Below, one piece after another: positions 1 through 9,300 of a stretch of 64,000 nucleotides of DNA. The position numbers and the translations under genes are program-made. Under the pieces are notes generated by a model. The model was not told where the DNA came from. It saw only the letters and a program-made list of their open reading frames with translations, and did no database searches. The DNA comes from Actinomadura citrea (lineage in GTDB: Bacteria; Actinomycetota; Actinomycetes; Streptosporangiales; Streptosporangiaceae). Location of the stretch: contig NZ_JACCBT010000001.1 in the NCBI RefSeq assembly GCF_013409045.1, positions 5,828,001 to 5,892,000 on the forward strand, given 5' to 3'. Positions within the stretch are counted from its first letter, which is position 1. Every line of letters starts with the position of its first letter.

Positions 1-1739
1 TCCGCACAGGCGGCGAGTGCCTCGTCCAGGGCCCCGGCCAGTGGGTCGGGCGGTGCCGCGGGCGGGGCCCCGAAGGCGGCGGTGCCGTCGCCGGGGGCCA
101 GGTCGGGGACGACGGGGCCGTCGGCGGTCAGCACGGCGAACGGGTCGATGAGCAGGCCCCCGCGGTCCCTGCGGACGGCGCCCGAGACGAACCGGGGCTC
201 CGCCGCGAGCGCCCCGGCCAGGGCGTCCAGCGCGGCGGGGCGGTGCGGGCTGTAGTCGGCGGAGACGACGGCCGGGGTGCCGGCCGCGTCGGCGACCACG
301 GCCTCCAGCCGCTGCGCCCCGGGGTGGTAACCGATGTCGCGGACCTCGGCGATCTCGACGACGCGGACCAGCTCCGCCTCCACGCGGGGCCGCACGAGGC
401 GGGGCGGCAGCGCGTCCAGGGCCCGCCCCGCGGCGGCCAGGTCGCGCACGAGCAGCGCGGCGGGCAGGCTCTCCCAGGTGTCGCCGAGCGGGGTGACCGT
501 CGTCTTGGCGATCCGCCCGGCGGCGACCCGGACGACCCGCCCGGCGCTGCGCGAGGCGCTCTCGGACACGACGTTCGCGGCGGCGAGGGACCGCAGCGGC
601 GACCCGAGGACGCGGCGCCCGGCGAGGTCGGCGCCGGTGAGCCGGTCGCCGTCCGGGACGTCCCAGCGCCGTTTCAGCACGAGGACGATGCCGGTGCCGG
701 TGTGCGCGAGGTAGACGTCGGCGGTGCGGGCCGCGGGGGTGCCCCCGACGCGGCAGCCGAGGGCGGCGAGGCGGACGCGGCGCAGCGGCGTGTCCGCGGC
801 CTCCTCCGTGCCGAGCACCTGGGAGCGGGCGGCGCCGCCGCGCGCGGCGCGGTGCCGGGCGTGGACCTCGGCGAGCAGCCCGGCGACGCGCGCCGGGTCG
901 TGGTCGGCGCGGCGGTCGTGGTGCGCGGCCAGCTGCTCGGCCAGGTCGCCGAGAGCGGCGGCGGGCCAGTGCAGGCCGGCCGCTCCGAGGTCGGCGGCGG
1001 TGCGCCCCAGCGCGGTCGCGAGGACGGGACCGGCGTGCGCCGCGCCCTCCAGGAGGACCTGGCCGGCGAGGTCGAGCGCGGCGTCGAGGCCGTCCCCGCC
1101 GGTCCTGGCCGAGCCGCCGACCTCCAGCCGGATCTCCTCGCCCTCCAGACCGCGCTCGTCGGCGGCGCGGAACGCCCAGACGGCGAGCACGGTGACCTCG
1201 CCGCGCACCGCCGCCACCGCGTCGGTGTGGACGTAGCCGAGCTCGCCCGGCACCAGGAACCGGACCGTGCAGGTCTGCAGCTCGACCTGCGCCACCGGAT
1301 CCTGCGCGGTGGGACGGCGGATCTTAGCCGAGTACCCGGCGCGGAGGCCGCGGCGCGCGGCGGTGAGGGCCCGCCGCCCGAGGACGCGGGCGAGCGCGTC
1401 GTCGTCGAAGGATCCCGGCGACCAGGCGGCCGCCGGCTCCGGGTCCTCGGGGGCCTCCGGTTCGGCGGCGGTCCGCTGGTAGGCCAGGACGAGGCAGATG
1501 CGGTGGCGGCACGTCCCGGTCGCCGCGCAGGAGCAGCGCGCGGCCTCCAGCCCCGCTCCGGCGGGCAGGGACGCCGTGGTGCCGTCGGGGAAGGCGCCGT
1601 CGATCCCGCCGTCCGGGGAGACGGTGATCTCGGGGCCGCCGCCGGCGTCCAGGTCCTTGGCGGCGCGCTTGACCAGGCCGCGGTTGGCGAGGGCCGCGAG
1701 CGCGTCCGGGGTCAGGGCGAGCAGGTCGGCGCGGGTCAT
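1..1739 (-). CDS. SWIM zinc-finger protein (partial, C-terminus beyond left edge)
   Basis: The frame stays open from an ATG at 1739 to the edge of the window, giving about 579 residues and no stop, so the C-terminus is missing. Residues 69-79 read CSCAATGTCRH, a CxCx5CxH SWIM zinc-binding motif; SWIM fingers are known for DNA or protein binding. The rest is Ala/Arg-rich with no enzyme motif that I recognise. The ATG overlaps the TGA of the VWA gene upstream (ATGA), so the two are probably translationally coupled. It is the last visible gene of a five-gene set with DUF4132, MoxR, DUF5682 and VWA proteins, and it matches the place and type of E. coli YehQ (SWIM protein) in the yeh locus. The biochemical role is unknown; by context it may recruit the MoxR/VWA machine to a nucleic acid or protein target. 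Confidence 0.85.
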   Translation of the reverse strand, partial: MTRADLLALTPDALAALANRGLVKRAAKDLDAGGGPEITVSPDGGIDGAFPDGTTASLPAGAGLEAARCSCAATGTCRHRICLVLAYQRTAAEPEAPEDPEPAAAWSPGSFDDDALARVLGRRALTAARRGLRAGYSAKIRRPTAQDPVAQVELQTCTVRFLVPGELGYVHTDAVAAVRGEVTVLAVWAFRAADERGLEGEEIRLEVGGSARTGGDGLDAALDLAGQVLLEGAAHAGPVLATALGRTAADLGAAGLHWPAAALGDLAEQLAAHHDRRADHDPARVAGLLAEVHARHRAARGGAARSQVLGTEEAADTPLRRVRLAALGCRVGGTPAARTADVYLAHTGTGIVLVLKRRWDVPDGDRLTGADLAGRRVLGSPLRSLAAANVVSESASRSAGRVVRVAAGRIAKTTVTPLGDTWESLPAALLVRDLAAAGRALDALPPRLVRPRVEAELVRVVEIAEVRDIGYHPGAQRLEAVVADAAGTPAVVSADYSPHRPAALDALAGALAAEPRFVSGAVRRDRGGLLIDPFAVLTADGPVVPDLAPGDGTAAFGAPPAAPPDPLAGALDEALAACA

Positions 1740-2899
1740 CGGCCGATCCGTTCCGCGACGAACCCGGCGAGCTGCCCCGGCGTCATCGCGCCGACGTGGG
1801 CGCCCTCGTCGGCGAGGCGCTGCGCCGTCCTCCGGTCGTAGGAGGGGTTCGCCTCCTCGTCGAGCGCCGCCAGGCCGAGCACCTGCGTGCCCTGCTGGAC
1901 GAGCCGCCGCACCTCCTCGACGAGCCGGTGCTCGTTCCCGCCCTCGAAGAAGTCGGTGATGACCGCGACGATCGACCGGCGCGGGTTCTCCACCAGGCCG
2001 GCGCCGTAGGCCATCGCCCGCGCGATGTCGGTGCCGCCGCCGAGCTGCACCTTCATCAGCAGCTCGGCCGGGTCGGTCACGTCGGAGGTCAGGTCGACGA
2101 CGGAGGTGTCGAACGCGACGAGGTGCGTCTTGAGGCCGGGCAGCCCCCACAGGCACGCGGCGGTGACGGCGGCGTGCACGACGGACCCGAGCATGGAGCC
2201 GGACTGGTCGACCAGCAGGATCATCTGCCACTGCTCGATGTGCCGCCTCGTCCGGGACACGAACCTCGGGTTCTCGATGTAGAGGCGGTTCTCGTCGGGC
2301 CGGTAGTGGGCGAGGTTGGCGCGGACGGTGCCGTGGAAGTCGAAGTTGCGGGAGTTCTTCACGCGGCTCGGCCGCCGCGAGCGGGTGCCGTGGAACGCCT
2401 GCCGGACCTCGGTGGCCAGCCGCTCCATCAGCTGCCGGACGACGGCCTCCACGATCTTCCGGGCCAGCGCGAGGACCTCGGGGTTCATCAGGTGCTTGGT
2501 CCGCAGGACGGCGCGCAGCAGCGCCTCGTCGGGCTCGATGCGCTCCAGGACCGCCGGGTCGGTGACGATCTCGTGGATCTCGTACCGCTCGACGGCGTCG
2601 CGTTCGAGCCGCTCGATCGTCTCCTTGGGGAAGAGCCGGTGCACGGCGTCGAGCCAGCCGACGGTGGTCAGCTGGGACGGCCCGGTCCCGCCGGTGCGGT
2701 CGCCGGACCGGTCGGTCTCGGCGTCGCCGCCCCCGCCGGAGCCGCGCCGCACGCCGCGCCGGCCGAGGTCGGGGTCGCGCCCGTACAGCCAGCCGAGCGC
2801 CGCGTCCCGTTCGGCGGCCTCGCCGTCCAGCGCGCCCGTGCACGACTCGGCGGGCGCGCCGAGGACGAGCCGCCAGCGTTCCAGGTCGGGCGGGATCAC
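1736..2899 (-). CDS. VWA (von Willebrand factor A) domain protein, MoxR partner (YehP-like)
   Basis: This 387-residue protein has a poorly conserved N-terminal half (a Gly/Asp-rich linker near 50-75, then a helical region) and a C-terminal VWA domain. The metal-ion-dependent adhesion site is visible as DQSGS at residues 231-235, followed by GGGTDIARAM and VITDF, which supply the remaining Thr and Asp of the MIDAS. Such VWA proteins pair with MoxR ATPases in chelatase-like machines that insert metal or remodel target proteins. The start is GTG at 2899 because GTGA overlaps the stop of the DUF5682 gene, and the end overlaps the SWIM gene start. It corresponds to E. coli YehP by order and domain. 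There is no signal peptide, so it should be cytoplasmic. Confidence 0.9.
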   Translation of the reverse strand: MIPPDLERWRLVLGAPAESCTGALDGEAAERDAALGWLYGRDPDLGRRGVRRGSGGGGDAETDRSGDRTGGTGPSQLTTVGWLDAVHRLFPKETIERLERDAVERYEIHEIVTDPAVLERIEPDEALLRAVLRTKHLMNPEVLALARKIVEAVVRQLMERLATEVRQAFHGTRSRRPSRVKNSRNFDFHGTVRANLAHYRPDENRLYIENPRFVSRTRRHIEQWQMILLVDQSGSMLGSVVHAAVTAACLWGLPGLKTHLVAFDTSVVDLTSDVTDPAELLMKVQLGGGTDIARAMAYGAGLVENPRRSIVAVITDFFEGGNEHRLVEEVRRLVQQGTQVLGLAALDEEANPSYDRRTAQRLADEGAHVGAMTPGQLAGFVAERIGR

Positions 2900-5205
2900 G
2901 ATGCCCCCTCGATGCTCTGCGTGGTGGGCCGGGTCTCCGGATCCGCCGTGAGGCCCGCGGCCGCGAGGGCCCGGTCCACGCGGGCGTCCAGCGCCAGGGC
3001 CTCGGCGGTGAGCAGCGGCGCGTCCGGCGCCCGGAGCAGCGCGCGGGCGGAGCCGCGCAGGTCCCGGCGGTCCAGCAGCCCCTGGGCGATGGTCGCGCGC
3101 TCACGGGGCGGGAAGAACTCGAACGCCTGCCGAAGCGCGGGCAGCGCGACGAGGAAGTCGTCCTCGCTCAGCCCGACGACCAGCTCGTCCAGGACGCCGA
3201 GGACGGCGGCGCCCGGGTCGAGCACCTCCTGCCTGGCCAGCGCGAACAGCCCGGCGAGCCAGTCGCCGAACGTCGCCGGACCCGCCGCTCCGCGCACCGC
3301 GCGGGCCGGGTCGGAGGCGTCGCCGAGGGCGCGGGCGAGCCCGAACGCGGCGCCGCGCAGGTCGGGCGGGGCGCCGGATCCGGCGGCGACGCGGCGGGCG
3401 ACGCCGAGTGCCGCGTCCCGGTCGAGGCGCAGCGTGCCGGAGGCGTGCAGCAGCGCGTCGCGGACGGCGGCCAGGGCGCCGAGCCGCCGCAGGTCGGCGG
3501 GCGCGGGGCCGCCGCGCACGCCCTCCGCCAGCCACAGGATCCGGTCGGCGCACTCCTCGATGACCGTGCCGAACAGCGGGCTGCCGGCCGTGCCGAGGAC
3601 GCGGTCGTGCCGCCACAGCCCGAGGACGGATCCGAGCGCGGCGCCGAGCGCGGCGATGTCGGAGGTGCCCGCGATCCCGGCGGAGATCGACTCGGCGATC
3701 CGGCCGGACTGGTCCGCGCAGCCGCACAGCGCCGCGTCGAACAGCACGGCGGCGAGGCGCTCCATGTCGGTCCCCGCGGCGTTCATCCGCTCGTCGAGGA
3801 CGGCCGCCGCGGCGTCGGCCAGCGTCGGCCCGTAGGCGCCCGCCTCGATGAGCGCGGCGTGGCGGCGCCCGTCGCGGTCGGAGGCGTCCACGGTCCAGCG
3901 CTCCTCCAGCACCGGGTCGGCGCCCGTCGCGGGGCCGGACTCGCGGTCCGCGAGCGGGATCCGCAGGACGCGCAGGCGGTGCAGGGCCCGGCTGCGCTCC
4001 AGCCCGCGCGGGGTCGTCAGCTTCAGCGCGACCGGGCCGTCGCGGTCGAGCCCGAGCCGCGTCAGCTCGGCCGTCGCATGGCCGACGAGCGGCGGGGCGG
4101 GGGTGCCCGGGTGCAGGCGCCCGGTCCTGTCGCCGCTCAGCGCGTCGACCATCTCGACGACGGCCGGGTGCGCCCCCGGCGCGAGCGCGCCGCGGGAGGT
4201 CCACGGGAGCCGCTGGTCGAGGTCGTCGTTCACCAGCGCGGACACCAGGCCGTCGAGCAGGTCGGTGCGGGCCGGCGCCGCGTGGCCGCGCAGGCGGGTG
4301 AGGCCGCCGGTGAGGGTGCGGGCGGCGATCAGGTCGGCCGTCGACACGACCTGCCCGAGCTTGCGCAGCCGGGCCACGACCGTCTCCACGAGCGCGCCGG
4401 CGGCCGCGTCGGGGCCGTCCTCCCAGAGCCGCTGGTAGTACTCGGGCGACGGCATGCCCGACTGGTAGCCGGTGAACGCGTCGAGGCGCCGGAACGAGTA
4501 GGGGACGAGGAAGCTGCCGCCGGTGGCGTCGCCGGGCGGCTCGGGCACGCGGGGCCACGCCGTGCCGCCGGACGCGGCGAGCGCTTCGAGGGCCGGCTTG
4601 TGGAAGCCGCCGGTCACCACGACGACGGGGCGGCCGCCGGCGTCGGCCTCGGCCGCCCGCACCCACTCCGCCATGTAGGACTCGCGGGCGGTGTCGTCCT
4701 CCCCGGCCTCCGCCTCGCCCCGCAGGAGCCCGAAGTAGGCGTCGAGCCGCTCCCCCGCCCCCTCGGCGTCGATCTCGAACAGGTGGTCCCAGAGGATGTC
4801 GGTGTTGTCGACGGCGAACTCCCGGCACAGCCGCGCGGTCACCTCGGCGTAGCGGCGTTCGGCGTCGGCGTAGCGGTTGCTGCGGCCGGCGAACGCCGGG
4901 TGCCAGGCGGGCAGGTCGATGAACCGCAGCTCCGCCCCGGCGGCCCGGCCCTCGTTCAGCGCGACCCATTCCGGGGAGTAGGCGCAGAACGGCGACCAGG
5001 ACGCGTGCACGCGTTCGATGTCCCGGTAGTAGCTGAAGACCGCGACGGGCGGCTCGTGGCCGAGGAGCAGCTCGCCGATCCGGTCCCCGAAGTCGGCGGG
5101 CCCCTCCACCAGCACGTACGCGGGCCGCAGCCGCCGGATCGTCTCCCGGACGAGCCGGGCGCAGGCGGGGCTGTGGTGCCGGACCCCGACGAACGTGACG
5201 CCCAT
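2896..5205 (-). CDS. DUF5682 family protein (YehM-like)
   Basis: The product is 769 residues. The N-terminus reads MGVTFVGVRHHSPACARLV, followed by a VLVEGPADF segment. The early His pair and downstream Glu resemble the TraB/TIKI/EreA-like fold, which is my inference; the DUF5682 assignment rests on overall sequence and context. The middle and C-terminus are helical and Ala/Leu-rich without recognisable catalytic motifs. The open frame extends further upstream, but that part lies inside the MoxR gene. The ATG at 5205 shares one base with the MoxR stop (TGATG), and the 3' end overlaps the VWA start (GTGA). This is the usual neighbour of MoxR and VWA genes and matches E. coli YehM in size. Function is unknown; it could be an effector or hydrolase of the complex. 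Confidence 0.85.
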   Translation of the reverse strand: MGVTFVGVRHHSPACARLVRETIRRLRPAYVLVEGPADFGDRIGELLLGHEPPVAVFSYYRDIERVHASWSPFCAYSPEWVALNEGRAAGAELRFIDLPAWHPAFAGRSNRYADAERRYAEVTARLCREFAVDNTDILWDHLFEIDAEGAGERLDAYFGLLRGEAEAGEDDTARESYMAEWVRAAEADAGGRPVVVVTGGFHKPALEALAASGGTAWPRVPEPPGDATGGSFLVPYSFRRLDAFTGYQSGMPSPEYYQRLWEDGPDAAAGALVETVVARLRKLGQVVSTADLIAARTLTGGLTRLRGHAAPARTDLLDGLVSALVNDDLDQRLPWTSRGALAPGAHPAVVEMVDALSGDRTGRLHPGTPAPPLVGHATAELTRLGLDRDGPVALKLTTPRGLERSRALHRLRVLRIPLADRESGPATGADPVLEERWTVDASDRDGRRHAALIEAGAYGPTLADAAAAVLDERMNAAGTDMERLAAVLFDAALCGCADQSGRIAESISAGIAGTSDIAALGAALGSVLGLWRHDRVLGTAGSPLFGTVIEECADRILWLAEGVRGGPAPADLRRLGALAAVRDALLHASGTLRLDRDAALGVARRVAAGSGAPPDLRGAAFGLARALGDASDPARAVRGAAGPATFGDWLAGLFALARQEVLDPGAAVLGVLDELVVGLSEDDFLVALPALRQAFEFFPPRERATIAQGLLDRRDLRGSARALLRAPDAPLLTAEALALDARVDRALAAAGLTADPETRPTTQSIEGAS

Positions 5206-6362
5206 CAGCCGGGCAGCAGGTGCCGGGCGGCGTGCAGCGCCTTCCACTGCTCCCCGTCGCGGCGGGGCGCCTGCTGCTCCAGGTAGCGGCGCAGCCGGGC
5301 CAGGTCCTCGGGGTTGTCCTTGGCGGCGGTGCCGGCGAGGCACTCGACGATGTCGGCGGCTCCGCCCTCCTCGCCGCGCAGGAACCAGCCGCGCACCCCG
5401 ACCTGGTGGGCGACCGACACCGCCTCGGCGGTGCTCATCACCGCCGACAGCCGGTCCATCGCCCGGCCCTCCTCGGTGGTGGCGTCGCGCAGCTCCCGGA
5501 AAACGGTGACGAGCACTTCGAGGACGTCCCGGCGCGGCGCGACCTCGACGCCGCTGTGCTCCAGCAGCCGTCCCGCCTCCTGCTCGACCAGGTCCAGCTC
5601 GGTCGCGAAGTCGGCGATCGGGAACACGGTCTCGAAGTTGAACCGCCGCTTGAGCGCGGCGCTCATCTCGTTGACGCCGCGGTCGCGGGTGTTGGCGGTC
5701 GCGATGATGTTGAACCCGTCGCGCGCGAAGACCATCGCGTCCGCGCTCTGCCCCCCGTGGGAGGAGGGGGCCTTGCCTCCCGCGGAGGCCGCGCGGGACA
5801 GCTCCGGGATCGCCAGGACGCGGTCGGACAGCGGCGACAGCAGCGAGTCCTGCACCTCCAGCGGGCAGCGGGTGATCTCCTCGAACCGGACGACCCTGCC
5901 CTCCGCCATCCCGGTGAGCAGCGGCGCCGGGACGAGGGAGCGCGTGGACGGCCCCTCCGACACCAGCAGCGCGTAGTTCCACGAGTACTTGATCTGGTCC
6001 TCGGTGGTGGCCGCGCCGCCCTGGATCGTCAGCGTGGAGGTCCCGCTGACCGCGGCCGCGATCAGCTCCGACAGCAGCGACTTCGCCGTCCCGGGCTCGC
6101 CGACGAGCATCAACCCCCGGCTGGTGGCGAGGGTGACCAGGGCCCGGTCGATGAGGGCGGTGTCGCCGACGAACTTGCGGCGGACGCCGAGCGCCTCGTC
6201 CCCGACGATGAACCGCCGCGCGGCCGTCAGGCCGAGCGCCCAGCCGGGCGGCCTCGGCCCGGCGTCGCTCTCGCGGAGCCTCTCCAGCTCGCCGGCGAAC
6301 CGGATCTCGGCCGGGGGCCGCTGGTAGTCGGCGGGGGTTCCGCCGGTGGTGGTGTCGCTCAC
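5205..6362 (-). CDS. MoxR-family AAA+ ATPase (YehL-like)
   Basis: This 385-residue AAA+ ATPase shows Walker A GEPGTAKS at 88-95, Walker B VVRFEE at 157-162, sensor 1 ATANTRD at 221-227 and Arg-finger residues in ALKRRFNFE near 237-243. MoxR ATPases use ATP hydrolysis to remodel or load metal on partner proteins together with VWA proteins. The frame is open further upstream, but the GTG at 6362 forms a GTGA overlap with the stop of the DUF4132 gene and gives VSDTTTGG as N-terminus, so I chose it. Residues of about 190-209 (SRAASAGGKAPSSHGGQSAD) look like an extra loop between the pore-loop region and sensor 1, and are encoded by a small inverted repeat. The protein is most likely the motor of the DUF4132/DUF5682/VWA/SWIM set. 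Confidence 0.92.
   Translation of the reverse strand: MSDTTTGGTPADYQRPPAEIRFAGELERLRESDAGPRPPGWALGLTAARRFIVGDEALGVRRKFVGDTALIDRALVTLATSRGLMLVGEPGTAKSLLSELIAAAVSGTSTLTIQGGAATTEDQIKYSWNYALLVSEGPSTRSLVPAPLLTGMAEGRVVRFEEITRCPLEVQDSLLSPLSDRVLAIPELSRAASAGGKAPSSHGGQSADAMVFARDGFNIIATANTRDRGVNEMSAALKRRFNFETVFPIADFATELDLVEQEAGRLLEHSGVEVAPRRDVLEVLVTVFRELRDATTEEGRAMDRLSAVMSTAEAVSVAHQVGVRGWFLRGEEGGAADIVECLAGTAAKDNPEDLARLRRYLEQQAPRRDGEQWKALHAARHLLPG
5759..5781. repeat. Short inverted repeat inside the MoxR gene
   Basis: GGGAGG at 5759-5764 and CCTCCC at 5776-5781 are perfect arms around an 11-base loop. They sit in the DNA that codes for the apparent extra loop of the MoxR ATPase, which is Ser/Gly-rich and lies between conserved AAA+ blocks. 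This may be a small in-frame palindromic insertion, or a chance feature of GC-rich DNA. Confidence 0.4.
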
Positions 6363-9300
6363 TTCTCGGCCGCCTCGGCGAGGGTGGTCAGGTCGGACAG
6401 GATCTCGGAGGCCATGACGGGGTGCAGCTCGCCGAACCTCAGCGGGGTCCCCTTGCTGGGCCAGAAGTCGTTGGGCTCCGTCCCGAACCACACGTAGTCG
6501 AGGACCTGGTGGTCACCGGTGGCGTCGACGGCGCCGACCGAGATGCCGGGATCGAGGTCGATGACGACGTACCGGTCGTCGGCGACCCGCCGGGAGATCC
6601 ACCGCTCACCGCCGGCGTCCAGCGGCACGCCGCGGTCCCAGCCCAGCTTGACCAGGCCGAGGACCTTGCCGAAGGGCACCTTGAGGCCCTCGAACCGCTC
6701 CAGCCGGCCGCTGCCGCGCTCCTGCTCGGTCAGCGTGTGGACGGGGCGGGTGAGCTGCGGGAACGGCTGCGTGGTCTCGTAGTCGGCGAAGACCTCCGAC
6801 CACGCCTTCGCCGTGTCGCCGAGGTCCAGCGGGTGGGCGATGCCGACGCGGGCCGACTCGGGGACGGCGAACGCGTCGTCGTGGGCGTCGGCGAACGTCC
6901 GGTCCTCGGCGATGCGGAACGCGGTGGTCGCGCCGCCGTCCTCCGCCAGCCAGACCAGGCGGCGGGCGATGTGCCAGACGAGCGGGTGCCGGACGATGTG
7001 CTCGCCGAACTCGGCGGGCGTCCAGCGGCGCCGCGTCACCATCGCCTGCTCCAGCCTGCGGAGCTGGTCGGCGGCGACGGTGCGGACGTCCTTCTTGAGC
7101 CCGGCGAACGCCTTGTGGGCGGCGGGCGCGAGTTCGGGGTCGTCCTTGGCGCCGGGCTTGGGGAGGGACTTGCGCTGCTTGCCGTCCTCGTCGGCGACGA
7201 ACGGCCTGAGCTGCTCGTCGAACCGGACGAGGAAGCGGCGCGGCCCGTAGTCGAGGGTCATGCCCCCCTCGGCGTCGAGGCCGAAATCCGGGACGAGCCG
7301 GTCCGCGAGCTGGTCGGTGGTCAGGTCGAGCCGCTCCGCGACCTGCCGGATCCGCTCCTGCGCCTCCGCCTGCAGACCCTTGAACTTCACCTTCTGGGCG
7401 ATGCCGTGCAGATGCATCAGCGCCACGTCGGTGCCGATCTCGGCGAGCACGCCGAGGCCGTGGACGGCGTTCTTGTGCCCGCCCTCCCCCGGCCACGCCC
7501 GGATGACCGGGGTGAGGAGCCGGACGGTGTCGTCGTCGCCGGTGCGTCCGAGCTGCCGCAGGGCCCAGGCGTCCTTGGACGGCTTGCCGGCGTCGAGCCA
7601 CTGCCGGAACAGCGCCCAACCGAACTCGGCCACCGTGCCCGGCGCGCACGCCTCCGCCAGTTCGTCCATCCCGCAGGGGGTCGGGAGGGCGAGCATCTCG
7701 ACCAGGCGGCCGGCCGCCTCCCGCGGGAGGGCGCGGTCGCGGCCCCGCAGCAGCACCTGCGGGAGCGGGGCCGGATCCACCCATGTGCCGATCTTGGGCG
7801 GCTGTTCGAGGCCCGTCTCCACCGGCGGGGTGGACAGCAGCGTGCGGATCGCCTCGGCGGCCTCGTCGCCGTGCGCGTCGCGGGCCGCGGCCACCACGCC
7901 GTCGAGGCCGCGGAGGTCCTGCACGTACCGCAGGGCGATCTCGGCGTGCCGCCAGTCCCTGGGCTTCTCGCCGAGCGCCCCCGGGACGAGCAGGGGCACC
8001 GAGCCGAGCCCGTGGCGGCCGAACCACCGGCGGGCCGGGGCGAGGAGCGCGCCGCGCTTGGCGAGCCCCTCCGCCATGAACTTCGCCACGCCGCCGTCCA
8101 GGTACGGCATCAGCGGCTCGCAGCAGGTTTCCGGGAACGCCTTGGCCGTCCGGATCGCCGGGGGCAGGGCGTCGAGTTCGTAGCGGGCCGCGAGCGGCCG
8201 CATCCACACGTAGGCCCACCGGACGCCGTAGCCCTTCCAACGGGGCATGAGGGGTCGGATCAGCTCCTCCGGCCCGTACACCATCAGCTGCACGTTGCCG
8301 GAGTCATGGCCCGCGGTCGTGTAGGCCTCGACCAGCGCCTCCCAGTCGGGGTCGTCCGGCTTCTCGGTCTTCGGGTCGGAGTCGAGCCACCTCTGCCGCT
8401 CGCCGTCCTGCCACACGAGCCGCGGCTCCGGGACGGTGAGGCCCTTCAGCACGGGGCGCCGCGGGTTCAGCCACGGCGGGTCGACGAGCACGGCGGGCAG
8501 CTCTTCCGGCGCCGCGTCCGGGACGCGGGCGGACGAGGCGGCGACGCGCCGGACAGCGGCGGCGGTGTCCTCCGGCAGGCCGGGCAGCACCGCGTCGACC
8601 AGTTCGGGGTGGGCCTCGATGTGGGAGGCGAGGAGGTCGTCGGCGCCCGCGCGGGCGAGCAGCCGCAGCGCCCGCACCGGGAACCTGCGCGCGGCCTCCC
8701 CGAGGGCGGCCCGGACGTGCTTGCCGTCGAGCCGGTCGAGCAGCGCCTGGAACGCCTCGTCCGTCGGCAGGATCGCGACCGTCTCGAAGATGCGCTTGCG
8801 GTCCTCCGACTCCAGGTAGCCGCCGTCCGCCTCGGCGACCAGGAAGGGCAGGACGCCGGCGCCGACGCCGTCGGCCATGGTGGCCAGCAGCGCCCGGGTC
8901 GCCTGGCCCCAGTGCAGGCCGCGCGCCGGGTACGGCGCCGCGAGCTGCTCCGGCCTGCCCAGCGCCGACATCACCGCCCACAGCAGGTCGTGGCGGCGCG
9001 CCTGCGGGGGCGGGGCCGCGCAGCACGCGTCGACCCAGTCCTCCCGCGTCGGGACGAGGTAGGACACCAGCCAGCTCGCGCACCAGCCGGACCTGTAGGC
9101 CGCGAGCCGCTCGACCGCGTCGGCGTAGTCGGCCTCGGGCGCGACGGCCAGCAGCCCGCGGACGCGCCGTGCCTCCTGATCCGGGATCCTGAGCGCGTAC
9201 TCGTCCGTGATGCGGTCGGCGCCGACCCGGGTACCGAGCCACTTGCCGCCGCCCTTCCGGGTGGCCTTCGTCCGGCTCAGCTCCACCAGCGCGCACGCAG

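Noticed and set aside
243..1841. Open frame on the plus strand over the SWIM gene
   Set aside because: Its translation is Gly/Arg-rich with no motif; the opposite strand has a clear SWIM motif and a coupled start.
1796..5286. Long plus-strand open frames over the VWA and DUF5682 genes
   Set aside because: They are shadows of the minus-strand genes, whose MIDAS and family motifs are convincing.
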